From contig CAJUNC010000002.1 in assembly GCA_910587695.1 (NCBI GenBank), forward strand, positions 1 through 64,000: DNA of 64,000 nt, read 5' to 3'. The position numbers and the translations under genes were made by a program. A model generated the notes under the pieces. That model did no database searches, was not told the origin of the DNA, and saw nothing but the letters and a program-made list of their open reading frames with translations. This DNA comes from an uncultured Lactobacillus sp. (GTDB taxonomy: Bacteria; Bacillota; Bacilli; Lactobacillales; Lactobacillaceae). Of the stretch, positions 48,996-57,873 are shown one piece after another (position 1 is the first letter of the stretch; every line of letters starts with the position of its first letter).

Positions 48996-51659
48996 TTAGT
49001 TTCTAGCTTTAGCTAAGCGGAGTTTAAAGTATTTATCTAATTCAGTCACAGCTAACACGCTAAAACCGCAGACGATCGTCAAGATCCATTCACCTAACTG
49101 CATGCCAGTCGTGCTAAAGGCATCTTGCATGAATGGTAAGTAGGTCAAGCCCATCTGCAACAAGATCATGAGTAAGATGATCGAGAATGCCTTTTTATTT
49201 GTAAATGAAGCACTGGAGAAGGCCGATTCTTCGGTGCGGATGTTGAACAAGTAGAAGATCTTGCTAAAGACGATGATGTTGACCATCGCCGTGCTTGCCA
49301 GCGCTACTGAGGCACCCGTAGCGATCAGCAGCTCATAAGCACCTGATCCGACTAAGGCGATCAACAACGAAACGTAGCCTAACTGAAACATTTCACGCCC
49401 TGAGATCAAGCGACTATTGCTCTTACGTGGTGGACGTTTCATCAAGTCACTTGCACCTGGTTCAAAGATGAACGCAAATTGGATCGTGATCGCAGAGACT
49501 AAATTGATCCAAAGTAGTTGGGTCGCTTGTAAAGGCATCTCTTGGTTGAAGAGGATCGTCAAGAAGATGATCAACCCTTCAGCAAATGAGGTCGGCAATA
49601 AGAAGAGGATACTCTTTTTGATATTGTCGTAGATCCGGCGCCCTTCTTTGATCGCAGTAGCTAAAGTTGCAAAGTTATCATCAGTTAAGATCATATCTGA
49701 AGCTTCTTTAGCAGCATCAGTTCCTTTGATACCCATGGAAACACCAATGTCGGCTTTTTTCAGCGCGGGGGCATCATTGACACCGTCACCAGTCATCGCC
49801 GTAACTTTGCCACTTTGTTGTAAAGCTTCGATGATCTCGAGCTTGTTTTCCGGCGTTGTACGGGCAAAGATCTGATTTTTAACGGCTGCTTCACATTTTT
49901 GTTTAGCAGTTAGTTGATCCCACTCTACCCCAGTGATCGTGTGTAATTCACCAGCAGCTAAGCCTAATTGACGTCCGATCGCAGCAGCAGTCAATGGAGC
50001 GTCACCGGTGATCATCTTGACTTCGACTTTGGCTTTGTTCATCTCACGTAAAGCTGCGATAACTTCTGGGCGTGGTGGGTCGATGATCCCGGTCAATCCG
50101 AGGAAGGTAAAGCCAGTTTCGAGATGATCGTGTTCTAGGTTTGTAACTTGGTCAGCGTCTTTGATCACACCTAAAGCCACGACCCGTTTGCCTTGGTTAG
50201 CTAAATGATCGGCTTTTGCTTGCCAAAATGAACGTTCAAAGTTTGGATCTTGTTGTTGTGCAAAGTTGAACAACTTATCTGGTGCGCCTTTTAGATAGAT
50301 CTTTTTAGAGCCATTTGAAAGCTGTACAAGGCTTGCCATGTAACGGTGAAACGAATCAAAAGGCAAGAGATCTAATTTTTCCAGTTGAGCACTTTCTTTA
50401 TTTGGCATCAATTTGTGATAAGCGGTCAAAAAAGCCCCGTCAGTTGGTTCACCATTGATCGTCCAAGTATCATCAACTTGGGTCAAAGTCGTATCGTTGG
50501 CAAAATAACCAGCTAAGAGAAGTTCTTTTAGCTTAGCTTCACGTTCAGTAGTCGCTTCACCATTGATAAATAACGTCCCAGTTGGAGCATAACCACTACC
50601 ACTGACTGAAAAATGACGTTCATCAAGATAAATATCTGTCACGGTCATTTCATTTTTAGTCAATGTCCCAGTCTTATCAGTTGCGATCACATCGACTGCA
50701 CCTAATGTTTCGGCCGAAGGTAAGGATTTAACGATCGCATTTTTATTTTTAGCGAGGTCAGAAACACCTAAAGCTAAGATCACCGAAGTTGTAGCTGGCA
50801 GACCTTCAGGGACCGAACCAACGATCATCGTTACGATCGCTAAAGTCAAGACGGGTAGAGAATAGCTTTCAAAGATAAAACCTAAGATAAACAGTAAGAC
50901 GGCTGCCCCTAAAACGCAAAGTGAAACAGTTTTACCTAAAGCGTTGATCTCTTTGACTAATGGGGTCGGACGTGTTTTGGCGCTAGCAACTGCAGTCGAG
51001 ATCTTTCCTAATTCGGTTCTTTCACCGGTCGCTACGACCACACCTAAACCAGAGCCGTTGACGACTGTAGTGGAAGAAAAGGCCATGTTTGCTTGTTCAG
51101 CCAAGGGCAAGTCAGCTGTTTCTAAGACAGAAGCGTGTTTAGTTACTGCATCAGCTTCACCCGTCAAAGCGGACTCTTGGATCCTAAGGTCAGCGGTCTT
51201 TATCAAGCGTAGATCGGCTGGAACTTGGTCACCGGCTTCAAGAAAGACGACATCGCCACAAACTAATTTGGTCGCATCGACGTCTTGACGGATCCCATCA
51301 CGGTAGACGGTAGCATTAGTTGCTAATAAGTCTTTGATCTTAGCTAAAGCATCAGCAGCATTGGCCTCTTGATAGTAACCGATCACAGCATTGGCGATGA
51401 TCACGACACTGATCACGAGTGCATCGGTATAATGACCTAGAAAAAGCGTCAATAATGTCGCAAATAACAAGATATAGATGATCATGTTATTGAACTGGCG
51501 GATAAATAACAGCCAGTTTGGTGTTTTTTTAGCGATCAGGGCATTAGGTCCGTCGCTTGCTAGTCTTTTAGTTGCAGTTTTGGTTGAAAGGCCCTGTAAA
51601 GGGTCCTCTTGCTCATAATTTTGTAGTAATTCTTCTAAATTCTTCTGATAAGGTCTCAC
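48996..51659 (-). CDS. P2-type cation-transporting ATPase
   Basis: An 887-residue P-type pump. Actuator motif ALTGEAD (for TGES), phosphorylation motif DKTGTLTKNEMT (Asp near residue 327), hinge TGDGVNDAPALKKAD, and ten membrane helices are present, with M4 containing VGSVPEGLPAT. In M6 the usual NLVTDGPPA of calcium pumps reads NLVSAITIQFAF, so the canonical aspartate is missing and the ion may not be calcium. The N-terminus (QKNLEELLQNYEQEDPLQGL) is normal. A structured RNA with its own terminator lies upstream on the same strand. Confidence 0.9.
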   Translation of the reverse strand: MRPYQKNLEELLQNYEQEDPLQGLSTKTATKRLASDGPNALIAKKTPNWLLFIRQFNNMIIYILLFATLLTLFLGHYTDALVISVVIIANAVIGYYQEANAADALAKIKDLLATNATVYRDGIRQDVDATKLVCGDVVFLEAGDQVPADLRLIKTADLRIQESALTGEADAVTKHASVLETADLPLAEQANMAFSSTTVVNGSGLGVVVATGERTELGKISTAVASAKTRPTPLVKEINALGKTVSLCVLGAAVLLFILGFIFESYSLPVLTLAIVTMIVGSVPEGLPATTSVILALGVSDLAKNKNAIVKSLPSAETLGAVDVIATDKTGTLTKNEMTVTDIYLDERHFSVSGSGYAPTGTLFINGEATTEREAKLKELLLAGYFANDTTLTQVDDTWTINGEPTDGAFLTAYHKLMPNKESAQLEKLDLLPFDSFHRYMASLVQLSNGSKKIYLKGAPDKLFNFAQQQDPNFERSFWQAKADHLANQGKRVVALGVIKDADQVTNLEHDHLETGFTFLGLTGIIDPPRPEVIAALREMNKAKVEVKMITGDAPLTAAAIGRQLGLAAGELHTITGVEWDQLTAKQKCEAAVKNQIFARTTPENKLEIIEALQQSGKVTAMTGDGVNDAPALKKADIGVSMGIKGTDAAKEASDMILTDDNFATLATAIKEGRRIYDNIKKSILFLLPTSFAEGLIIFLTILFNQEMPLQATQLLWINLVSAITIQFAFIFEPGASDLMKRPPRKSNSRLISGREMFQLGYVSLLIALVGSGAYELLIATGASVALASTAMVNIIVFSKIFYLFNIRTEESAFSSASFTNKKAFSIILLMILLQMGLTYLPFMQDAFSTTGMQLGEWILTIVCGFSVLAVTELDKYFKLRLAKARN

Positions 51660-52020
51660 TTATTATATTTCCTTTCTGTAATTCATATCTAGCACTAATA
51701 TTTGTTACCTAGTACTAACTACGATAGACAAAGAAAATTTTTTCTAAGCGTACAAAAATAGCGCGAGGCGGATAAGGGTCGTCCACTCGTGTTACCTACC
51801 TTTCTATTAGTTTAATAGTTCAAATGATTTAAGTATATTTTACTATGATAAGTGATGGGCTGGAACTGGTTACAAAGGGATTTAAAGTAAACTTAAAACA
51901 GCTTAGGTAAAGTTTAAGAGGAGTGACGCAAGGAGTAAAACGAAGTATTGATAAAAACGAAAAATATAATTGATATTGTGTTTAATATTCGTTTTGATTT
52001 CTAAAAACCCCCGTTAAATA
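51660..52020. other. Leader region upstream of P-type ATPase
   Basis: About 360 bases with no gene. On the minus strand it would be the untranslated leader of the ATPase. It contains AAAGGTAGGTAACACGAG and a GC-rich patch (GACGACCCTTATCCGCC) that stand out from AT-rich flanks. I could not match it to the manganese (yybP-ykoY) or magnesium riboswitch cores. The start codon region has AGAAAGGAAATATAA. Confidence 0.4.
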
Positions 52021-52278
52021 CAAAAAAGACCATAGAAGCTAGCTAGGAGTTCTATGGTCTATATTATATATAACACAGTCAAATAGACCTTTCATCGCCA
52101 CCATTATGTTCTTTCACGATCTTATTTTACATTATTGGCGATCCGTTTATTTGAACTGTCGGGGTGGTTCTAAAAGGAGGATACAAGCCCTCAAGCGAAG
52201 TGCCCAAAACACTTGCTACGTCAATGTCAGACGCTAGTACGTGCGTAACATGCGAAGGCTCAACAGCCCCCTTTTCAC
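52021..52278 (-). ncRNA. Structured RNA with own promoter and terminator
   Basis: From a strong minus-strand promoter, a transcript of about 257 bases runs to a terminator (AGACCATAGAA/TTCTATGGTCT then TTTTTT). Its 5' end pairs with a distant 3' segment: GGGTG with CACCC and AAAAGGGGG with CCTCCTTTT; within, AAGTG/CACTT and GCGTC/GACGT hairpins branch. A second stem (GGTCTATTT with AATATAGACC) overlaps the terminator arm, so the two are mutually exclusive, as in attenuators. It could be a 6S-like RNA or a cis-acting regulator of the P-type ATPase downstream. No tmRNA, RNase P or SRP signature was seen. Confidence 0.6.
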
Positions 52279-52283
52279 CCTTA

Positions 52284-52311
52284 ATTATACTAGATGTCAT
52301 CCCAAAGTCAA
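52284..52311 (-). promoter_or_regulatory. Strong promoter of the structured RNA
   Basis: On the minus strand TTGACT (52306-52311), a 16-base spacer and TATAAT (52284-52289), followed by TAAGGGTG. This is the closest match to consensus seen in the window. Confidence 0.8.
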
Positions 52312-52426
52312 GCGCTTTCATTTGGTGAGCGTCATTCTTTACCACTTCCGAATGTTTTGCTAGAATTAAGAGTAGTTTTAAATTATTTTTTGGTTAATAT
52401 TATAATCTTTGGATAATTGTTCGGAG

Positions 52427-52507
52427 ATGGTGTTGATCAATGTTTGCTATTTTTGTGGTTTGTTAAGTTTATTGTTTGCGATTGGTACGTATCTTTTGGG
52501 GGATTAA
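52427..52507 (+). CDS. Possible 26-residue membrane peptide upstream of nucleoside transporter
   Basis: ATG 52427 (or GTG 52430 / TTG 52433 with GGAG at suitable spacing) opens a hydrophobic peptide, MVLINVCYFCGLLSLLFAIG then TYLLGD. It resembles the first helix of the transporter encoded next (AINVLGLVVFLAIGVVFSKA), so it may be a duplicated or truncated N-terminus, or a small membrane peptide. Low confidence. Confidence 0.3.
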   Translation: MVLINVCYFCGLLSLLFAIGTYLLGD

Positions 52508-52649
52508 ATTATATTTTTATTATTTTTAAAAATTAAACCATGTTAATAAAAATATTTACAAATCCCAAAGAAATAGATATACTAATTGAAGTTTTACAGT
52601 CATTTATAAATTGCTATTTATTTTATTGATAAAGAGAGGAGAAATAATC

Positions 52650-53891
52650 TTGTATTTAGCAATAAATGTTTTAGGTTTAGTTGTCTTTCTAGCGATCGGG
52701 GTCGTATTTTCTAAGGCCCGTAATGAGATCAACTGGCGTGGCGTTGGTACGATGGTCATCTTTAACTTGGTGATGGCTTGGTTTTTGACTAGCTTTTCAG
52801 GTGGGCGTGCGATCGTGCAAGGTGCAGCTGCTGGTTTTAACGAATTGATGAAGATCGCTTATATCGGGATCGAATTTGCTTTGCCAAGCATGGTCCAAGT
52901 CAAACAAATGGATTGGTTCGTGCAAGTATTGCTCCCGATCTTGATGGTCGTTCCATTATTTGACATCTTGACTTATATTGGGGTCTTGCCTTGGATCATC
53001 AAGTGGATCGGTCGTGGTTTATCATTTATCACAGGTCAACCTAAGTTTGAATCGTTCTTTGCGATCGAAATGATGTTTCTTGGTAATACAGAAGCTTTAG
53101 CGGTCTCATCTTTACAGCTCAAACAGATCAATGCTAAACGTAATTTGACATTAGCGATGATGTCGATGAGCTGTGTGACTGCATCGATCATTGGGGCATA
53201 CACTCAAATGATGCCAGGTGAATACATCTTGACGGCGGTCCCTGTCAACGTTATCAATGCTTTGATCGTAGTAGCGATGTTAAATCCAGTCACTGTTCCA
53301 GCAGATGAGGATACGATCGCTACGATGAAGAGTTCAGCGATGGCAGAAAAAGAGATCGGTGATGTGGATGAAAATGGTAATGCTAAAAAAGAACCATTTT
53401 TCTCATTCTTGGGTGATTCCATCTTAGGTGCTGGTCGTTTGATCTTGATCATCGCCGCTAACGTGATCGCCTTTGTTGCTTTAGCAGCTTTGATCGATAA
53501 GTTGCTTGGCTTGATCAATCCTTGGTTATCATTGGAACACTTACTTGGGATCGTGATGTATCCATTTGCATGGTTGATGGGCTTACCACATGGCGAAGCT
53601 TTCCAATTTGCACAATATATGGGTACAAAATTAGTTACAAATGAATTTGTTGTTATGGGTCGTGTAACAAGTACGATCAATGACTTTGCGCCACACTACA
53701 AAGCAGTGTTGACGGTCTTTGTGACTTCCTTTGCTAACTTCTCAACGGTTGGTATGATCATCGGCTGTTTCAAAGGTATCGTCGATCGTGAAAAGAACGA
53801 TCTTATCTCCAAAAACGTTGGCTACATGTTGCTTTCAGGGATCTTAGTTTCCCTCTTATCCGCAGCAATGGTCGGTTTATTCGTTTGGTAA
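52650..53891 (+). CDS. Concentrative nucleoside transporter (NupC family)
   Basis: A 413-residue CNT-type nucleoside importer with about ten helices. Family motifs include FFAIEMMFLGNTEALAVSSL, MMSMSCVTASIIGAYTQMM and ANFSTVGMIIGCFKGI. TTG 52650 is the start, behind GAGAGGAGAAATAATC. It probably imports nucleosides with protons or sodium. It is monocistronic with a terminator shared with the convergent gene. Confidence 0.9.
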   Translation: MYLAINVLGLVVFLAIGVVFSKARNEINWRGVGTMVIFNLVMAWFLTSFSGGRAIVQGAAAGFNELMKIAYIGIEFALPSMVQVKQMDWFVQVLLPILMVVPLFDILTYIGVLPWIIKWIGRGLSFITGQPKFESFFAIEMMFLGNTEALAVSSLQLKQINAKRNLTLAMMSMSCVTASIIGAYTQMMPGEYILTAVPVNVINALIVVAMLNPVTVPADEDTIATMKSSAMAEKEIGDVDENGNAKKEPFFSFLGDSILGAGRLILIIAANVIAFVALAALIDKLLGLINPWLSLEHLLGIVMYPFAWLMGLPHGEAFQFAQYMGTKLVTNEFVVMGRVTSTINDFAPHYKAVLTVFVTSFANFSTVGMIIGCFKGIVDREKNDLISKNVGYMLLSGILVSLLSAAMVGLFVW

Positions 53892-53906
53892 AATAAATAG
53901 TAATAA

Positions 53907-53943
53907 AAATGGTCGCTTGATTTATTCAGGCGACCATTTTTTT
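53907..53943. terminator. Bidirectional terminator
   Basis: AAAAATGGTCGC and GCGACCATTTTT form a 12-bp stem with a loop of about 13 bases between convergent genes. Confidence 0.9.
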
Positions 53944-54313
53944 ATTTAAAGATCAAAAGTGCAAGTAAAGCTAGGATAGCTGGTGTCCCTTGAGCGAGTA
54001 AGATCTTAGGGTTCTTAGCGCTTGCCCAGCCATAGACCGCAGCGACGATAACGAAGATCACAAACATCATACTGCCCATATATTGAGTATTTTCCGGGAA
54101 AATAAAGCGACAGTTCAAAAGACCGATACCGATAAAGCCATTGTATAGTCCTTGGTTAGCCATTGCAACTCGCGCCTCGGGCATTTTGAGATACTCTTTT
54201 CTGAGGCCGAAAGTTCGATGTAATTTTTCTTCACTACCAAACATTTCCATCCCCATGATATAGAGAGCTTCTAAGGCAACGACTACGATCAAGGCGGTTG
54301 AGATAATTGACAT
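53942..54313 (-). CDS. DUF1304-family membrane protein
   Basis: A 123-residue protein with four hydrophobic segments. The N-terminal helix and following EALYIMGMEMFG, NQGLYNGF and the C-terminal helix match the DUF1304 pattern. ATG 54313 follows AAAGGAGTTTTTTGC; an upstream in-frame ATG has no such site. The role of this family is unknown. Monocistronic. Confidence 0.75.
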   Translation of the reverse strand: MSIISTALIVVVALEALYIMGMEMFGSEEKLHRTFGLRKEYLKMPEARVAMANQGLYNGFIGIGLLNCRFIFPENTQYMGSMMFVIFVIVAAVYGWASAKNPKILLAQGTPAILALLALLIFK

Positions 54314-54504
54314 GCAAAAAACTCCTTTAACTAAATTAATAGAAGTATTATATAATATTGTGTACAACAAATCTACAATTAAATGCAAAAGAATACTAAA
54401 TGCCGTGGTTAGTAAACATTAAAGATGATATAATACATACAAGCTCTTATGTTTGAGCGCTCTAACAGATATCAGTTGCAGGTGTATGAAAAGGATGTGA
54501 CAAA

Positions 54505-55329
54505 ATGCAAGCCGATGTTTTGATCAGTCAGGATCTGTCCTGTGTGGGTCAGGTTTCCATGAGTGTAGCGCTACCCTTGCTGGCGGCTGCAAACTTGAGA
54601 CCAGATGTTTTACCGACCGCACTCTTATCAACGCATACGGGAGGCTTTGGTGAAAATACCTACTTAGATCTTTCTTCTGAAATGTCACACATTCTCCAGC
54701 ATTGGCAAAAATTACAGCTTAGGTTTTCAGCCGTCTATCTGGGATATTTGGGGGCTAGACCTTTAGATGTGATCTTGTCAGCTTTGTCAGTTCTCAAGAC
54801 ACCTGAAACGCTTTTATTAGTTGATCCAGTAATGGCTGACCATGGTAAACTTTACCGCGGTTTTGATATGGATTATGTAGCTCAGATGCGCAAACTAGTG
54901 CACCAAGCAACGATCGCAACACCAAATTTAACGGAAGCCCAACTGCTTTTAGATGAGGCTTTGACTACTTCTCCACTTGCGATCGCTGAAGCAACGCAAC
55001 TACTTGTGCGTTTTGCAACTACATTCAAGTTAGAAACTGCGATCTTAACTGGGATAGACTGCGGTGACAAGATCGCCGTGATCGGTTATGAAATGGGCAA
55101 AACTTGGATCTTGACGCGTCCTAAATTGGCTGGGAACTATTTTGGGACGGGAGATCTGTTTGCCAGTGCTTTGCTGGCGGGGATCATGAAGGGTAAAGCG
55201 GTCAAGGCTGCTGCGGATCTCGCAATGGAATTTATTTTTCAAGCGATAAAGCTGACACCGACACCTAGAGATCAGCGTTTTGGCGTCGATTATGCGCGTG
55301 CATTACCATATTTGTTAGAAAAGTTATGA
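54505..55329 (+). CDS. pdxK: Pyridoxine/pyridoxal kinase
   Basis: A 274-residue ribokinase-fold enzyme, like PdxK/PdxY/ThiD. Motifs include ISQDLSCVGQVSMSVALPLL at the start, LLVDPVMADHGKLY in the middle and GNYFGTGDLFASALLAG near the C-terminus, with the catalytic Asp in GTGDLF. It phosphorylates B6 vitamers on the pathway to PLP. The next gene, 18 bases on, is an ECF vitamin transporter S component, fitting a B6 salvage operon. Confidence 0.85.
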   Translation: MQADVLISQDLSCVGQVSMSVALPLLAAANLRPDVLPTALLSTHTGGFGENTYLDLSSEMSHILQHWQKLQLRFSAVYLGYLGARPLDVILSALSVLKTPETLLLVDPVMADHGKLYRGFDMDYVAQMRKLVHQATIATPNLTEAQLLLDEALTTSPLAIAEATQLLVRFATTFKLETAILTGIDCGDKIAVIGYEMGKTWILTRPKLAGNYFGTGDLFASALLAGIMKGKAVKAAADLAMEFIFQAIKLTPTPRDQRFGVDYARALPYLLEKL

Positions 55330-55347
55330 TTTTTTGGAGGAAATACT

Positions 55348-55914
55348 ATGTTGCGTGACCAGCAAAATACATTGCGAGCGGTCATTTTAACGGGCCTATT
55401 TGCTGCACTGATCTATATTGGCATTTGGACGTTACGGATCCCGATCCCTGCGATGGTCGGGCGGCCGTTTATCCATTTTGGTAATACATTGACAGTAACA
55501 TCAATTCTTTTTTTGGGAAAACGCAATGGTATGTTGGCCGGTATCATTGGCTTGGGTGGATTTGATATCTTAAATGGATATATTGCCGTCTCATGGCTGA
55601 CGATGCTTGAGGTCATAGTTGTAGCTTTGATAATTTCCGGACTTTTCAAGGCTATGGGATATGTTGACAGTCAGCGAAATATCATGATCTTAGCGATAGC
55701 TGCAGGATCGACTAAGATCGTGACTTCGTATCTAGCTTCGATCATTGAAGCGTTGATGGTCGGAACAAGCTTTAAAGCAGCTGCAGTGGCCGCCTTTTTC
55801 AGCTTACCTGCGACTGTCATCAATTCCATTTCAACGGCGATCTGCGTACCATTATTGTATTTCATGATCAAAAAGATCTACACCTTGGTGCACCAGCGCC
55901 GAGGCTCATTATAA
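55348..55914 (+). CDS. ECF transporter S component, probably for vitamin B6
   Basis: A 188-residue membrane protein with six hydrophobic segments, the size and layout of ECF substrate-binding components. AALIYIGIWTLRIPIPAMVG and FIHFGNTLTVTSILFLGKRN are typical. Adjacent pyridoxal kinase suggests a pyridoxine-type PdxU2 component; substrate is inferred from context. The energising EcfA/T module is elsewhere in the genome. Confidence 0.8.
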   Translation: MLRDQQNTLRAVILTGLFAALIYIGIWTLRIPIPAMVGRPFIHFGNTLTVTSILFLGKRNGMLAGIIGLGGFDILNGYIAVSWLTMLEVIVVALIISGLFKAMGYVDSQRNIMILAIAAGSTKIVTSYLASIIEALMVGTSFKAAAVAAFFSLPATVINSISTAICVPLLYFMIKKIYTLVHQRRGSL

Positions 55915-55929
55915 ACAACTGAACTTAGA

Positions 55930-55973
55930 AAATAAGATCTGCTTGGAACTGTCCAAACAGATCTTATTTTTAT
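55930..55973 (+). terminator. Terminator of the B6 operon
   Basis: AAAATAAGATCTG and CAGATCTTATTTT form a 13-bp stem with a loop of about 16 bases, followed by a T-rich tail. Confidence 0.85.
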
Positions 55974-56000
55974 CCCCTAAAAATATTTTTAAAATTGTGC

Positions 56001-56029
56001 TTGTTTTAGCAAAGCTTCTTTGCTATAAT
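56001..56029 (+). promoter_or_regulatory. Promoter of first tRNA-Lys
   Basis: TTGTTT (56001-56006), 17-base spacer, TATAAT (56024-56029), 19 bases before the tRNA. Confidence 0.75.
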
Positions 56030-56047
56030 ATCTTTTGTTGGTAAATT

Positions 56048-56120
56048 GGGTGGTTAGCTCAGCTGGCAGAGCAACGGACTCTTAATCCGTGGGTCCAGGG
56101 TTCGATCCCCTGACCACCCA
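56048..56120 (+). tRNA. tRNA-Lys(CUU), copy 1
   Basis: A 73-base cloverleaf: acceptor GGGTGGT/ACCACCC, D-arm GCTCAGCTGGCAGAGC, anticodon stem ACGGA/TCCGT with loop CTCTTAA (anticodon CUU), T-arm with GGTTCGATCCC. CCA is not encoded. It is identical to the copy at 57584. Confidence 0.97.
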
Positions 56121-56127
56121 TCACTTT

Positions 56128-56157
56128 CCCCGAGAGCATATCTCGGGGATTTTTTTA
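56128..56157. terminator. Terminator after tRNA-Lys copy 1
   Basis: CCCCGAGA and TCTCGGGG form an 8-bp GC-rich stem with a 5-base loop, followed by a T-run. It also overlaps the stop of the convergent AraC gene. Confidence 0.9.
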
Positions 56158-57345
56158 TTTCTGATAATTTTGGAGTCTAAACTGCTTAGGAGTCATCCCC
56201 GTGAGGCGTTTGAAAGTTTTAGCAAAATGGGCATAGTCACTAAAACCTAATGCTTGCGGAAGCTTTTGAATATCACTGTCTGTACACAGTAACTGTTTTG
56301 CAACTGTGATCTTTTGCAAAATGATGTATTGGCGGATCGTCATCTGTAGTTCAATTTTGAAAAGGTATTTTAATTTAGCTTGACTGAGATCAAAATGGGC
56401 ACAGAGTTCATCGATCCGCAACGGGGCATTTAGATTATTTTTGATATATTCACTGATCTGATCGATCAAAGGCGAGCGGATCTTTTCTTGGTGATCGGCG
56501 AGCTCTTGGGTGAAAAGTAAGAGGGCTGTGGTACAGGTCTCGATCAGTTGGGCAGTAGTGGTGCAGAGTTCGATCTCGGTAATAAAAACATTTTGTAAGT
56601 GCTTTGATTCGGAGGGTGGAAGTTGGTTCGCAATAGCTAGATGGGTGACCTTTTCTAATAAAACTATCAAATAGTCCTTTTGGGCCCGAAGTAGATCTGG
56701 TCCTAAAGTATGACCTAATTTACTCCAGGAGATCGCTTGGATGAGTTTTGACAATTGTTTGGGCTCATTTTTTTGGATGCATGTAAGTAATTTTTTCTCA
56801 TGCTGATAGATCTGAGCGTAAGAAAGTGGTGCTTGGGTCAGTAGAGTGCGACGTTCTTTATTCAGGAGATGAGTAGTCCGAGTCAACTGCTGAAAATTAC
56901 AGTTAGCAAGTTGATCGGCGGTCTCGCCAGTGAAAAAATAATTGATCAGATAGATGATGTCACGGATATCTTCGAGACAGTAGATCGGTAAGGCGGCCAA
57001 TTGTGTGTAGGTCAATTCGTATTGGGCTAGGGGCATATTTAAAGCGTCTAAATATTTATATAAAACATTACGATCAGTTAAATTGCAGCGAAAAGGACCA
57101 AAGATAAAATAATGGTCGTTAAAAGCATATAACAAAAGGAGTTCATTTAATTTACCAGTTATTAGAGCATGCTTTTTGGCATTTTTTTCTAGGTCAGTAA
57201 ATAGTGTTTGATAGTCATAGCCAAAATCAGTCTCTAGTGCATTATAGTGTTTACAAAGCGCAAATTGTTCATTTAAGACCAAGAGTGGCATATGCAAGCA
57301 GTTTGAGAGTGCACGTAGCAGTAATTCATATTCCAAAAAGATCAC
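56155..57345 (-). CDS. AraC-family transcriptional regulator
   Basis: A 396-residue regulator. The C-terminal about 100 residues (SPLIDQISEYIKNNLNAPLR onward) hold two AraC helix-turn-helix motifs (IDELCAHFDLSQAKLKYLFK and LGFSDYAHFAKTFKRLTGMT). The long N-terminal part resembles the effector domain of YSIRK-type/YesN-like AraC regulators. It stands between two identical tRNA-Lys genes and has no neighbouring target on its strand, so its regulon is unknown. The start ATG is behind AGAGGTGATC. Confidence 0.85.
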   Translation of the reverse strand: MIFLEYELLLRALSNCLHMPLLVLNEQFALCKHYNALETDFGYDYQTLFTDLEKNAKKHALITGKLNELLLLYAFNDHYFIFGPFRCNLTDRNVLYKYLDALNMPLAQYELTYTQLAALPIYCLEDIRDIIYLINYFFTGETADQLANCNFQQLTRTTHLLNKERRTLLTQAPLSYAQIYQHEKKLLTCIQKNEPKQLSKLIQAISWSKLGHTLGPDLLRAQKDYLIVLLEKVTHLAIANQLPPSESKHLQNVFITEIELCTTTAQLIETCTTALLLFTQELADHQEKIRSPLIDQISEYIKNNLNAPLRIDELCAHFDLSQAKLKYLFKIELQMTIRQYIILQKITVAKQLLCTDSDIQKLPQALGFSDYAHFAKTFKRLTGMTPKQFRLQNYQK

Positions 57346-57536
57346 CTCTATCAGGAAAAATAGCTTTATATAGGTAAGCCTAACAAAGAGAAAATAGTAA
57401 ATTAAACAAAAAAAGGTTTAAAAATCTACTGCGATAAGTAAACAAAAATTAAGGGGGATCAAGCTTAAATATCTGATCGAAAAGGACCGCTTGTAATGAG
57501 CATAGCGGGCATTTTTAGTTTTTTACCAAAAAACTC

Positions 57537-57565
57537 TTGCGCTTTGGCTTTTTCTTTGATATAGT
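57537..57565 (+). promoter_or_regulatory. Promoter of second tRNA-Lys
   Basis: TTGCGC (57537-57542), 17-base spacer, TATAGT (57560-57565), 18 bases before the tRNA. It differs in sequence from the promoter of copy 1. Confidence 0.7.
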
Positions 57566-57583
57566 ATTATTCGTTGATGAAAT

Positions 57584-57656
57584 GGGTGGTTAGCTCAGCT
57601 GGCAGAGCAACGGACTCTTAATCCGTGGGTCCAGGGTTCGATCCCCTGACCACCCA
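57584..57656 (+). tRNA. tRNA-Lys(CUU), copy 2
   Basis: Identical over all 73 bases to the copy at 56048-56120, with the same anticodon CUU. Flanks are similar only for a few bases on each side. In relatives a tRNA near purA and walR is common. Confidence 0.97.
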
Positions 57657-57669
57657 TCAGAGATTTACT

Positions 57670-57711
57670 AACAGCAATTGCAGATCTTGCTCTGTGGTTG
57701 CTGTTTTTTTT
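57670..57711 (+). terminator. Terminator after tRNA-Lys copy 2
   Basis: ACAGCAA and TTGCTGT form a 7-bp stem with a loop of about 18 bases, followed by a run of T. Confidence 0.75.
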
Positions 57712-57873
57712 GTGCATTTTGAATAAAACGGTCAAAACCAGGTCATTGAGTTTCTGTAACCAAAGCTGAGTTTGTAGTACAATAAGGGTGGTAGGAGCTA
57801 TTGAACTACATCCAAGAAGCAGTAGTGCTCACAGTGATATGTATGTAATTTATATAAAGAGGAATTTAAACTT

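Noticed and set aside
51660..52278. Manganese (yybP-ykoY) or magnesium (M-box) riboswitch before the P-type ATPase
   Set aside because: The conserved loop sequences of those families were not found, although the region is structured.
53204..53680. A 158-residue minus-strand frame inside the nucleoside transporter gene
   Set aside because: Antisense shadow of the transporter with no independent start signals.
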